A stretch of 64,000 nucleotides of DNA from a virus. This document shows positions 34,341 to 42,383 of this stretch, one piece after another (position 1 is the first letter of the stretch; the number at the start of each line of letters is the position of its first letter). Made by a program: the position numbers and the translations under genes. The notes beneath the pieces are model-generated. The model did not search any database. It was not told where the DNA came from and worked only from the letters and a program-made list of their open reading frames with translations. Location: positions 28,696-92,695 of IMG/VR virus record IMGVR_UViG_3300020125_000159; one strand, given 5' to 3'.

Positions 34341-35573
34341 CTATGCTGCGCCTGTTAGTTGTCTGATCCGACCTGGTACCAGAATCACGGGTAGAGACCA
34401 GTCACGATAAAGATATCCGTCTACGCCTTCTAGCTCCAAACGATATTGAGCAGTCCTAACGGGGCCCTGTAGCATAGCTACAGCTTTCCTATCGAAGACC
34501 GCCATTATCGTACTTGTCATCTCGTTATCAACATACCAGGTATAACCAGGAAGTCCTGGAACTTGGTTGATGATCTTCGCCATGGACATATCGGGCATTG
34601 GGATGGCCTGGAGCACTCCTTTTATAAATGTGGAACTTGCGTACGACCGCCAAATCTGGTCATGAGATGCAATTACGTTAGGTGCACCATTATTCGCAAA
34701 TATCGTGTCGCTGACTGTGCCTATGTAGACTCTTGGGTCGAATGTGTTGTGATCTGTGGTGAAACCTGTCCATGCTCCGCCTGCTGAAACACCTGTAGCA
34801 GTAGCTAATTTTGTAGCTATCTTATTGCTTTTCAGACGTTTGAAGTCAGTTACAGCCGTGTCAACTTGTTGTTTATACAGATCATGTACCGTTCTCAGCT
34901 GTGCCTCATCAGTGATTTGGATAGTAGCTACATCTTTTGTCAAGTCATAGCTAGTTCTTGACACTGCTGCTCTCGCTGGGATTGGTGCTACACCTTCGGG
35001 AACTCCCTGCTGGGCCGTGAATCTCGTGTATGTGTCTACCTTCAAGTCAAGTTGTGGTGTTCCTATTGTCGTCAACGCTTGCTCTAACACGAAAGTTCTG
35101 AGCTCGGTTCCGACCATTTCCGCCATCACGTTTACGACGTCGATAGCTGAAAAGTCTGCTTCAGTTCCTACACTTGCCTGTCTGGTATGACCATTCTTAC
35201 GAGTCTTAATGTCTGCGTATTCACGAGCGATATTCTGCCATTCACCTTCGTATGGATCTTCTATTGCTTTGAAAACGTCGTTTGTCTTTCCACTCTTTAA
35301 TTGTTCTTTGGCATGAAATAGCTTGCCCATGTCGAGAACTTTCTCGTTCCATGTTGGAGCCATGTTGCCGCCTAGATATACTGAATTTGGATCTACAGAT
35401 ACTCCGTTCGCTGCCTTCTCATATGGGAAGTCTGGATTTTCTGGTGGCGAATACCACAAAACTGTGGCTTTGCCTTTGTTATATGCTCTCAGCTCATCTT
35501 TATAGGACAGCTGGTCTGTTGTTGTTCTATTATTATTTCCTTCTTCGTTAATTTGATTACTCATTTCTATCAT
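34341..35573 (-). CDS. HK97-fold major capsid protein, 410 aa
   Basis: The N-terminal 120 residues are charged and helical, like a delta domain. The core shows an HK97-type pattern: FVLEQALTTIGTP, a TSYDLTKDVATIQITDEAQ strand pair, and a C-terminal GVDGYLYRDWSLPVILVP P-domain strand. It follows scaffold and decoration genes as in siphoviruses. The start may be the ATG at 35573 or 35564. Confidence 0.8.
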   Translation of the reverse strand: MIEMSNQINEEGNNNRTTTDQLSYKDELRAYNKGKATVLWYSPPENPDFPYEKAANGVSVDPNSVYLGGNMAPTWNEKVLDMGKLFHAKEQLKSGKTNDVFKAIEDPYEGEWQNIAREYADIKTRKNGHTRQASVGTEADFSAIDVVNVMAEMVGTELRTFVLEQALTTIGTPQLDLKVDTYTRFTAQQGVPEGVAPIPARAAVSRTSYDLTKDVATIQITDEAQLRTVHDLYKQQVDTAVTDFKRLKSNKIATKLATATGVSAGGAWTGFTTDHNTFDPRVYIGTVSDTIFANNGAPNVIASHDQIWRSYASSTFIKGVLQAIPMPDMSMAKIINQVPGLPGYTWYVDNEMTSTIMAVFDRKAVAMLQGPVRTAQYRLELEGVDGYLYRDWSLPVILVPGRIRQLTGAA

Positions 35574-35582
35574 TCTCCTCTA

Positions 35583-36095
35583 TTAAATTTGTCCTCGGAA
35601 TCGTATCCTGATAATGTCCGCGTCTGCGCTTGCTGTTGCTGGTGCTGCTACACTGCCCTCATTCGCATGTCCTTCATAAACTCCACAGACTAGTTTGAAT
35701 TCGTCTCTAGCTGCTTGGACATCTGCCTGTAAGGGTGTGGTAGCTATTACCGTACTTGTATAAGCCTGAACATGGCCTGCGTTACTTGCAGACGGCATTA
35801 CCAAAGCACCTGGCTGAATTACACCGTCACCAATAACATATACGAAACCATCGACTAGTGCACTAAAGCTAGTATCGGTTGTTTGGATTGTACTTGCACC
35901 TGCTGTCGTGTATCCAGAACCTGAAACTGCGACTCTAAAAGGACCTTTGTTATTTGTACTAGTTCCAGCTGTCTTCCAAACATTGCTCTGGACTGTGCAG
36001 ACATCTCCGATCTTTGTAGTCGAATCGTTATTTGCTTTTGGTTCGGTTGTCAGTTGTGCGCCTGCTAAATAATCGCCTGCTGAAATGTTAACCAT
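35583..36095 (-). CDS. Head decoration-like protein, 170 aa
   Basis: The protein is Gly/Ala/Thr-rich and beta-structured, resembling lambda gpD-like decoration proteins in which a glycine-rich chain contains GDGVIQPGALVMPSAS. It lies between scaffold and capsid genes. Confidence 0.6.
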   Translation of the reverse strand: MVNISAGDYLAGAQLTTEPKANNDSTTKIGDVCTVQSNVWKTAGTSTNNKGPFRVAVSGSGYTTAGASTIQTTDTSFSALVDGFVYVIGDGVIQPGALVMPSASNAGHVQAYTSTVIATTPLQADVQAARDEFKLVCGVYEGHANEGSVAAPATASADADIIRIRFRGQI

Positions 36096-36611
36096 TTAGC
36101 GAACCCCCGCATGAAGTATAGCCCATGGCGGAATTTCGGTAGTCTTCTCTTCCTCTGGAGCTGCTGCATTTTTAATTGCGACCTTTGAAACTGTTGATTT
36201 TAATGACGCATTCTTTGTCTTGGCTATCTCTTCTGCTTTTGTGTTGATCTCTGTTTCTTTTGCTATATTTGCGGCTGCCTTTCTCATTTCGGCTAGTGGG
36301 CCTACTATGCTTTGAATCTCTTCAAATGGCAACGCACTCTTTGCGAAAGTGTCAACTCTTGCATCGAATTCTTCTGGTGTGTATGCGCCTTGTAGAATGT
36401 TAGCGATCTTATCTTTACGCCTTTCCATCTCAATACTTGCAACTCTTTGTCCAAGTTTTTCATTCAGTGATTTTTGTTCACTGCCTGCTTTCTTGTACTC
36501 TTCAATCGCCTTCTTTGCGATCATGAGTTGTTGTTTGAGCTTTTGGTTGTCGGCTAAAACCTGATTTACGTTTGTATCAGATTTAGTATTATTTTGTGTA
36601 TTTTCTGTCAA
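36096..36611 (-). CDS. Scaffolding-like coiled-coil protein, 171 aa
   Basis: TTG start. An Asn/Gln-rich start leads to a long coiled coil (ADNQKLKQQLMIAKKAIEEY), a helical middle and an Ala/Lys-rich tail ending IPPWAILHAGVR. Such proteins act as scaffolds between the protease and capsid genes. The next gene starts directly at its stop. Confidence 0.65.
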   Translation of the reverse strand: MTENTQNNTKSDTNVNQVLADNQKLKQQLMIAKKAIEEYKKAGSEQKSLNEKLGQRVASIEMERRKDKIANILQGAYTPEEFDARVDTFAKSALPFEEIQSIVGPLAEMRKAAANIAKETEINTKAEEIAKTKNASLKSTVSKVAIKNAAAPEEEKTTEIPPWAILHAGVR

Positions 36612-36640
36612 ACTATGACAGAGACATTTACGAGTAAAGG

Positions 36641-36655
36641 AAATAGAGAACTAAT
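36641..36655 (-). promoter_or_regulatory. Late-type promoter element
   Basis: ATTAGTTCTCTATTT lies about 30-44 nt upstream of the TTG at 36611, right after the protease stop. Confidence 0.6.
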
Positions 36656-39235
36656 TTATTGTGTTGAAAGTCGCAAGTCGTCTCGCATATCGTCAATGAA
36701 TTTCTGCATGTTGTCAATGAAACGTCTGTCGTCCTCAATTCTAGCTTCTAGGGTCTTTTCATGTTCGCGATTCTCCTCTACCGTATGAACTTCTTTGTTC
36801 CAAGGAGCATGATGTATTTGTGGTTCTTTTTCATGAAGTGTTGCTCCTGCATGATATGCATCCCCTGGAGGAATCATAAGTTCCTGGTCTTGTGTCTTGA
36901 CCTGTTTCTTTTTCTTTACACCTTTCGATTGTTCTGGAGTTGCTGGATTAGTAGTTACCTGGTCTGGTAGTTCTGTCGTTTCCATTTTCTGAGTAGCGTC
37001 TTTGCTGTCTTCGTCTTGTTTTGGTTTCTTCTTCTTGGTAGTGGGAGTATTGCCAACGTCTATGGCACTTGTGTTGTTAGTAGTTGTGACTTGTGCTTGT
37101 CTTACCGAACTTAGAAGCTTGTAATTACAAAATCCGCATGAACCGTAACCATGCTCGTGGATGATTGCTGCTTTCTTCAAGTAGGTCATACACTTATCGT
37201 GTTCGCCTGTGCATTCGCCGTTGATTGTGGCTAATTTTATTCCATAAGCTGGATCTTTTACTACTGCCAAATGCGTACCAGTCCATCTCGTCATTTGTTT
37301 ATCTGGTTCGTTTGCATCCAATTTATACAACTGCGGACTAACATACAAAGGAAGGTTGCCTTCTTTGAACGCTTGCTGCGCATAATCGTCAGTGATTTCA
37401 GCAATTGCGTCATACCTTGAACCCTTTCTTACGACATCTACTATGTTACCAATCCTGAATAGTTCCTGGTATTCTAACTGATGTTGGAGATTGTCGTCAG
37501 CAGAAACAGGGTGGTCGAAATTCTGTTGTAATACTAGGGGCTTACCAATATACGTCCTAATATTTGCGTCTAATGTTTGTGGTGTTACGCCCCATTGATT
37601 TAAATTGACTGAGGAATCCATGAGAAATGCTTTAACGAATAATTTATTGTTTGATTCAAAGGGCTGAATCTGCATGTCAGCGATATATCTGTCGTAGTTT
37701 CCGCTGTAATGCTTGGCAACATATTCACATACACTCTTGGCGTCTTCGTCATTACCATGATCTGCCTCACACATCTGTGCGGAGTATGTTTTGCCGTTTT
37801 TAATCCATGATATACCAACTGATTTTACTGCTAATGATTCACCTTTCTTTAGTAGCTGTGCGCCTTGTGGCGCCCATGATGGACTTTCTGCGTTAGCTGT
37901 AACCTCATCTGGTTCTTCTTGTGACGCAGGTTCGTCCTCACCTGGAGGAAGAGGAGCGTTAGCATATCCAGTTCCGATTAAACCTCTACCCACAGTTTTT
38001 TGAGCTGGATGCATGTGTTTTCGAATATGATCGTTATTATCTAGATTGCTGTCATTTTGACCAGTGTATGTGTCTGGTTGCATGTTATTTGCTTCATCAA
38101 CTCTATTATCACCAAATTGGTCATAAGCAGGACCATCGTTACTTAGATCATGAGTATGGAAATTATCGTCTATACTATTTGGTCCGTGTCCTGTGACTGG
38201 TGAGCCAATCTCTGGACTATCTTCTAATGGGTCATGTTCAACAGTCTCTGCTGTTGGATAGTAAGCTTGTTTAGTTTGATCGTCGTCTAATCCTAAATCT
38301 TTCTCTACATCTTCTAGAAAACCTTCCATCTCTTCAATGAAATCGCCGTCTGAGGTATTATCGTCTACGGAAGCTGGTTCGCTATCGTCTACTATAGCTG
38401 CAGTGTGGGAACCTGTATCACTTCCTTCGACATATTCTCGGTTCTCATATTTGACTGGCTGAAGTTCGTCTTTTTCTTCAATACCACCGTCACCGTTATA
38501 ATTAGCTAAATTGTTACAGAATGAACGTGCATTTTCTTGAGATAAACCATTCTTAACTTGGTCTTCGACGCATTTGTTAATGTCGTCGTCATAATAACTA
38601 AGATCAATCTCTTTAGTATCTGACTTTTCATTATAGTCGGCTTCTGCATCTGAATGCCAATCGATTGCCTCAGTATCAAGATAATCGTCCAATTTGCCTG
38701 GGTCTGTAAATTGGTTTTGCTGTTGTAAGTTACCTCCCTTAAAAGCATCCTGACATTCTTTCATCGCGTCGTCGTCGGATAACGAATCATCCTTCTTCTG
38801 TTTGGCCTTGACGCAATTTTCAATCATTTTTGAAGCTGCGTTCATATCTGGATTCATCATTGTTTCCTCTTCGGTATCGTCTTCTGGTTTCTTCTTTTTC
38901 TTATCAGCACCTGATTTATACCAACTAGGGTTATCATTACCTTTTAATGCATCCCCTTCCTGACTTTCTTCAGTAGGATTATCTTGTGGCTCCTCTTCGT
39001 CGTCATTTTCGCCTGTGATAGCGTCACATATTTTCTGTGCAGTCTCTTCGTCGTGGCCGTATTGTTGGGCCTGGTCTACACAATCATTATAGTCGATTTG
39101 TGCTTGTAATGTCTTACCACCTAATTTACTTTGTAGTGAGCCACATATCTTATCTGCTGACTCGTTTGATTTGCCTTTACTTTTCTGGTCAGAAATACAG
39201 GCCGAGAAGTCCTTGTACGGTCCAAAAGGTACCAT
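36656..39235 (-). CDS. Prohead protease with long Cys-repeat extension, 859 aa
   Basis: The protease core lies at about 510-665: a Gly-Lys-Pro strand then FDHPV (His575), IGNIVDVVRKGSRYDAIAEI, YVSPQLY (Ser633) and WTGTHLAVVKDPAYG, the pattern of HK97-type capsid proteases with His and Ser catalytic residues. Before it lies an acidic 480-residue extension with about four 30-residue units of the form FxxCVxxxxxxGxSxExAxxIC. A Lys/Gln-rich linker and coiled coil form the C-terminus, likely a fused scaffold. This is several times longer than the usual 200-residue protease. Confidence 0.75.
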   Translation of the reverse strand: MVPFGPYKDFSACISDQKSKGKSNESADKICGSLQSKLGGKTLQAQIDYNDCVDQAQQYGHDEETAQKICDAITGENDDEEEPQDNPTEESQEGDALKGNDNPSWYKSGADKKKKKPEDDTEEETMMNPDMNAASKMIENCVKAKQKKDDSLSDDDAMKECQDAFKGGNLQQQNQFTDPGKLDDYLDTEAIDWHSDAEADYNEKSDTKEIDLSYYDDDINKCVEDQVKNGLSQENARSFCNNLANYNGDGGIEEKDELQPVKYENREYVEGSDTGSHTAAIVDDSEPASVDDNTSDGDFIEEMEGFLEDVEKDLGLDDDQTKQAYYPTAETVEHDPLEDSPEIGSPVTGHGPNSIDDNFHTHDLSNDGPAYDQFGDNRVDEANNMQPDTYTGQNDSNLDNNDHIRKHMHPAQKTVGRGLIGTGYANAPLPPGEDEPASQEEPDEVTANAESPSWAPQGAQLLKKGESLAVKSVGISWIKNGKTYSAQMCEADHGNDEDAKSVCEYVAKHYSGNYDRYIADMQIQPFESNNKLFVKAFLMDSSVNLNQWGVTPQTLDANIRTYIGKPLVLQQNFDHPVSADDNLQHQLEYQELFRIGNIVDVVRKGSRYDAIAEITDDYAQQAFKEGNLPLYVSPQLYKLDANEPDKQMTRWTGTHLAVVKDPAYGIKLATINGECTGEHDKCMTYLKKAAIIHEHGYGSCGFCNYKLLSSVRQAQVTTTNNTSAIDVGNTPTTKKKKPKQDEDSKDATQKMETTELPDQVTTNPATPEQSKGVKKKKQVKTQDQELMIPPGDAYHAGATLHEKEPQIHHAPWNKEVHTVEENREHEKTLEARIEDDRRFIDNMQKFIDDMRDDLRLSTQ

Positions 39236-39262
39236 TTAATGTGAAGTAAAGAGATACGAGAG

Positions 39263-39277
39263 GAATAGAGAACTAAA
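39263..39277 (-). promoter_or_regulatory. Late-type promoter element
   Basis: TTTAGTTCTCTATTC lies about 28-42 nt upstream of the ATG at 39235. Confidence 0.6.
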
Positions 39278-39280
39278 CAA

Positions 39281-39460
39281 TTACCGAGTTATCTTATGAA
39301 TTAGTAGGGCCATTTTCTCTTTTACAGCCGCTTGAAGCCTTGTGCCGTACTTAGTCCTACAACCATTACAAAAATAGTGGTTACACACAGAACAATATAG
39401 GACGTTATTAGTAGTGTCGCCACATAAAAAACATGTGGGAATTTCTACGGTTTTAGACAA
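39281..39460 (-). CDS. Zinc-finger microprotein, 59 aa
   Basis: TTG start. CFLCGDT, CSVCNHY and CNGCRTK give three CxxC pairs, resembling a small treble-clef or double ribbon. The stop adjoins a late promoter element. Confidence 0.6.
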   Translation of the reverse strand: MSKTVEIPTCFLCGDTTNNVLYCSVCNHYFCNGCRTKYGTRLQAAVKEKMALLIHKITR

Positions 39461-39461
39461 A

Positions 39462-39620
39462 CTAAATCCGTATACTAGGCTGCATGTATTGTGTCAGGAA
39501 TTGTACTTCTTGTTGGTGGTCGAATACAAATGGCGCTACTGTGAATACTGCGAATAGGAACTTCAGCAGGATCACGATTATGATTAGTGCCACTATGACG
39601 TAAATTAACCACATTAACAT
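39462..39620 (-). CDS. Small membrane protein, 52 aa
   Basis: The frame begins with a strong hydrophobic helix (WLIYVIVALIIIVILLKFLF). The start overlaps the upstream stop (TAATG). It could be a small membrane anchor or holin-like peptide. Confidence 0.55.
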   Translation of the reverse strand: MLMWLIYVIVALIIIVILLKFLFAVFTVAPFVFDHQQEVQFLTQYMQPSIRI

Positions 39621-40159
39621 TATCTATTATACACCCCTTTCCATTTATTCTGTGCTTCTTGTTCTGCTAACTTTGCAACTCTTGCAGCTTCAGCACGAGT
39701 CCTTTCGTCTTCTGCTAGTTGTGCTACTCTTTCGGCATCTTTCTTTGCCTTTTCTAATTCAGCTTGTCGTTTGATTTCCGACTCTTCTAAATCGTTTCGT
39801 CGCTTGACTTCTAATTGTGGTAGATGTCTATGTTCTCTCCTATCCTTTTGTTCTTTAACCTGTTTTCTTGCTTCTTCGTCGCTTAATGTCGAAACACGGA
39901 CGCCTGCCGATTCAAGTTGAATAGAATACTGTCGTCGACAATGTTTGGCTACATAACTTGTTGCCAAGTTTTTATTATTCTCATCATATAACAACTCCCA
40001 TTCTAGTTTGCGATTACAATCAATACATCCACTATTTGCTATAAAGTCAGATAGGTGGCCCAATAATCCATCATGAAGGACTATTCTACTTTGATGTTCA
40101 CTTAAAATTTCTGCTTCTTCAGAAGTTGGCTTTTCTTCTTCCTTTAATACTGTACTCAA
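39620..40159 (-). CDS. Charged helical protein with Cys pair, 179 aa
   Basis: TTG start at the usual distance from a late promoter element. The first part has an acidic segment then CIDCNRK with a third Cys (HCRRQY). The C-terminal 90 residues are a continuous charged helix (ELEKAKKDAERVAQLAEDE). It may be a coiled-coil scaffold-like protein. No known family. Confidence 0.55.
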   Translation of the reverse strand: MSTVLKEEEKPTSEEAEILSEHQSRIVLHDGLLGHLSDFIANSGCIDCNRKLEWELLYDENNKNLATSYVAKHCRRQYSIQLESAGVRVSTLSDEEARKQVKEQKDRREHRHLPQLEVKRRNDLEESEIKRQAELEKAKKDAERVAQLAEDERTRAEAARVAKLAEQEAQNKWKGVYNR

Positions 40160-40185
40160 TTCTTTAGGTTTAATGTGATATGGAT

Positions 40186-40200
40186 AAATAGAGAACTAAA
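40186..40200 (-). promoter_or_regulatory. Late-type promoter element
   Basis: TTTAGTTCTCTATTT lies about 27-41 nt upstream of the TTG at 40159. Confidence 0.6.
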
Positions 40201-40201
40201 A

Positions 40202-40474
40202 TTACTTACAAACGCTCGAATTATCTATGCCAATTTTTTTCACGTAATTGCAGAGCCCATTTGCTTTAAGTGTTCCTAGAACTCCCATTTTAGAACCATA
40301 TGTTATGGCTGCTTTTACTCTGCCAGGACTGAGTTTACCACCTTCAGTAACGGGATATTTACCCTGTTTTGGCATGAGGCATGTCTCACCTTTATATTTT
40401 GTTCCTTGACATGGACCTGCTGCATTCATAACTTTAGCATTCTTAGTATTAGTTCTCCCGATAACTTGAACCAT
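40202..40474 (-). CDS. Unknown basic small protein, 90 aa
   Basis: The protein is Lys/Gly-rich with four Cys, ending VCK. SPGRVKAAITYGSKMGVLG is a probable amphipathic helix. It is driven by its own late promoter element. Phage homologues are not recognised. Confidence 0.5.
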   Translation of the reverse strand: MVQVIGRTNTKNAKVMNAAGPCQGTKYKGETCLMPKQGKYPVTEGGKLSPGRVKAAITYGSKMGVLGTLKANGLCNYVKKIGIDNSSVCK

Positions 40475-40500
40475 TATGTTTATATAATATATAGGTATAA

Positions 40501-40516
40501 AAAATAGAGAACTAAA
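40501..40516 (-). promoter_or_regulatory. Late-type promoter element
   Basis: TTTAGTTCTCTATTTT lies about 27-42 nt upstream of the ATG at 40474. An AT-rich TATATTATATAA tract lies between it and the gene, and the divergent gene starts 1 nt away. Confidence 0.6.
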
Positions 40517-40771
40517 TTGATAGTAGTTACAGCATCGGCAATTACGGTCACATTGTTATTAGCGACAACGGTATTCGTAGCACACCCAGCATTCGCCTTA
40601 CAGCATTTCTTTAACTGTATTACGGATATAAGCAACAAAGATGGAGGGGATCATAATCTAACGGCTCAACAAGTCTTAGATTGTTTTAAGAAAGAATTCC
40701 CGTCTAACGATCAATCAGTTTCGTCCTCCTCAACTATAATAGAACATACACATAGTCAAATACTCAGGTAA
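40517..40771 (+). CDS. Secreted small protein, 84 aa
   Basis: TTG start. An N-terminal signal sequence (ITVTLLLATTVFVAHPAFA) is followed by a small helical domain with two Cys (FNCITD, LDCFKK). The last codons overlap the convergent prolyl hydroxylase gene by 8 nt. Confidence 0.55.
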   Translation: MIVVTASAITVTLLLATTVFVAHPAFALQHFFNCITDISNKDGGDHNLTAQQVLDCFKKEFPSNDQSVSSSSTIIEHTHSQILR

Positions 40772-41336
40772 ATTTTTTATCGCGAATCCACTTCGTCGCG
40801 ATGTATTTTTTTTCAGATATGAGTGGCTTACCCTCATGGTACGTAGATTCGTCCCTGGTTCCGTCTTCCTTTAAATTCCACCATACTATTGCCCTGCCAG
40901 CCTTTGGCTTAACTGACAAGTTTAGTTTATGAAAATATGTTTCTCCCCCTTCTTCTACGTCGTTTAGATACATTAGGAAGGTAACTATTCTTTGTCCACC
41001 GCGCTGTAGCTGTGTTCGATTTCCCTCAAACTTATCATCAAAGTCGTCCCAATGGGGTTTGAAATAGCCACCTGGTTGATATCGTACTACCTGAAGCCCT
41101 TCCCCACACTCTATAGCAGTATTAGTATGTACTGCGATCCTCTTCTCGATATTGGCTATCAGTGGATTCTCATGTATCCTAAAGAACATTTGATCACTCT
41201 TTCTAAAGTCGTCTACCTGATATGCTCCAGAGACTGGGTTTACAGTAGTCGAGGATTGTAGTCTATCTGTTGCCATATCTATAAGGTCGTCACATTCATT
41301 TTTAGAAAGGAATGAATCGATTATTTCGTACTTCAT
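40764..41336 (-). CDS. Prolyl 4-hydroxylase-like 2OG-Fe(II) oxygenase, 190 aa
   Basis: The protein shows the full iron and cosubstrate set of the family: KPHWDDFD (His95, Asp97), YHEGKP (His167) and Lys177 in SEKKYIATKWIR, plus GGETYF and the start IIDSFLSKNECDDLI. It would hydroxylate proline (or a related residue) using 2-oxoglutarate and oxygen in the cytoplasm. Its ATG overlaps the stop of the MuF gene (ATGA), so it is coupled to head genes. Two collagen-like proteins are encoded at 47486 and 48032. The substrate is inferred, not shown. Confidence 0.85.
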   Translation of the reverse strand: MKYEIIDSFLSKNECDDLIDMATDRLQSSTTVNPVSGAYQVDDFRKSDQMFFRIHENPLIANIEKRIAVHTNTAIECGEGLQVVRYQPGGYFKPHWDDFDDKFEGNRTQLQRGGQRIVTFLMYLNDVEEGGETYFHKLNLSVKPKAGRAIVWWNLKEDGTRDESTYHEGKPLISEKKYIATKWIRDKKFT

Positions 41337-42376
41337 GCTGTCGTGTCATCCACACATGTTTGAGTAGTATCATCCCAATGTTGATTTTCAGGGCAGTTAT
41401 CGTCAACGCATTTACCAGTATCTGGATCTGTATGCTGATCTACTGGACATTCTTGGCATTGCTGTTTCTTTTCAGCCCATATTTGACCTTCAGGACACGG
41501 CTCAGTTTGACCTAATCCTAATCCCACTCCTAAAGCCGAGCCAGCTGTCGTTAATGCTAGTCCAGGTAAGAGTGTGTTTAGGTCTGTTCCTCCTCCTCCC
41601 GCTGTCTCTACTATGTCGGTTACGTCTTCGCCTGTCGATATCTCCAAGCGACACCTACAATTATCATGAGTATCATCTGGAGGGACTAGCATGTTTGGAT
41701 CGTCACTATTCCAAGTCATTCCTTCTAATGACATACACAATTGGCATACTCTATCATCTTGTGCAGTGGCCCATGCTATTACGTCAACAGCTTGGGCAGA
41801 CTTTACTCTGGACGTAGGTAATAATCTTAATGCATTAACTTTAACTATTGTGGCCACAGCAATACTCTTCGTTACAATTTTCGTCGCTAGACTAGTAACA
41901 AGATTTGCTAGTGTAAGTGTTGATCTATGCGTAAATCTAGCTTGTTTTAGTATGTTTTGAACCGTATCTTTTTGATGTAATACTGCAAACATTCTACGCC
42001 AAAAGATATTTGTAAATTCATTGGTTAATGTCTTTATCTTTTCAATATCTGTTAGTGTAAGGAACATATGATGAAGTCTTTGTTTTCTTCCGCCCACATA
42101 ATTGATTCCCACAACATAAGCGCTTGTAACTGCTGACCTAATTACATGCTCTACTTCCATAGAATAGTTGCGCTGGATAACCGATATGTCGTTGCTCTGT
42201 TCTGCTGCGATACTGTTAACTAAGTCATTAAGGTGAGATTTAACCTCATCCTCTATTTGTCTGGCCTGCTGTTCTCGTTGCTTAGATACGACATGTCTTA
42301 CCTGATGTTTCTCTCCAACATTTCTAGCTAATTCCCTGAGTTTCTCTCGTTGTTGTTCGGAATAGCTAGATGGCAT
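41333..42376 (-). CDS. MuF-type minor head protein, 347 aa
   Basis: The helical N-terminal part leads to the diagnostic C-terminal motif WATAQDDRVCQLCMSLEGM then THDNCRCRLE. A hydrophobic Gly-rich segment and a Cys-rich tail with CPEGQIWAEKKQQC, CPVDQHTDPDTGKC and CPENQHWDDTTQTC follow, a fusion resembling repeated EB-type domains. It follows portal with 7 nt spacing and precedes the hydroxylase with 4 nt overlap. The Cys-rich tail is unusual for the family. Confidence 0.8.
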   Translation of the reverse strand: MPSSYSEQQREKLRELARNVGEKHQVRHVVSKQREQQARQIEDEVKSHLNDLVNSIAAEQSNDISVIQRNYSMEVEHVIRSAVTSAYVVGINYVGGRKQRLHHMFLTLTDIEKIKTLTNEFTNIFWRRMFAVLHQKDTVQNILKQARFTHRSTLTLANLVTSLATKIVTKSIAVATIVKVNALRLLPTSRVKSAQAVDVIAWATAQDDRVCQLCMSLEGMTWNSDDPNMLVPPDDTHDNCRCRLEISTGEDVTDIVETAGGGGTDLNTLLPGLALTTAGSALGVGLGLGQTEPCPEGQIWAEKKQQCQECPVDQHTDPDTGKCVDDNCPENQHWDDTTQTCVDDTTA

Positions 42377-42383
42377 AAATCAT

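Noticed and set aside
34563-35551. Plus-strand frames antisense to the capsid gene
   Set aside because: The capsid frame has clear family features; the antisense frames do not.
40501-40516. Late element as promoter for the plus-strand gene at 40517
   Set aside because: The element faces the minus-strand gene, and its spacing to 40474 fits the pattern; for the plus-strand gene it would be reversed and too close.
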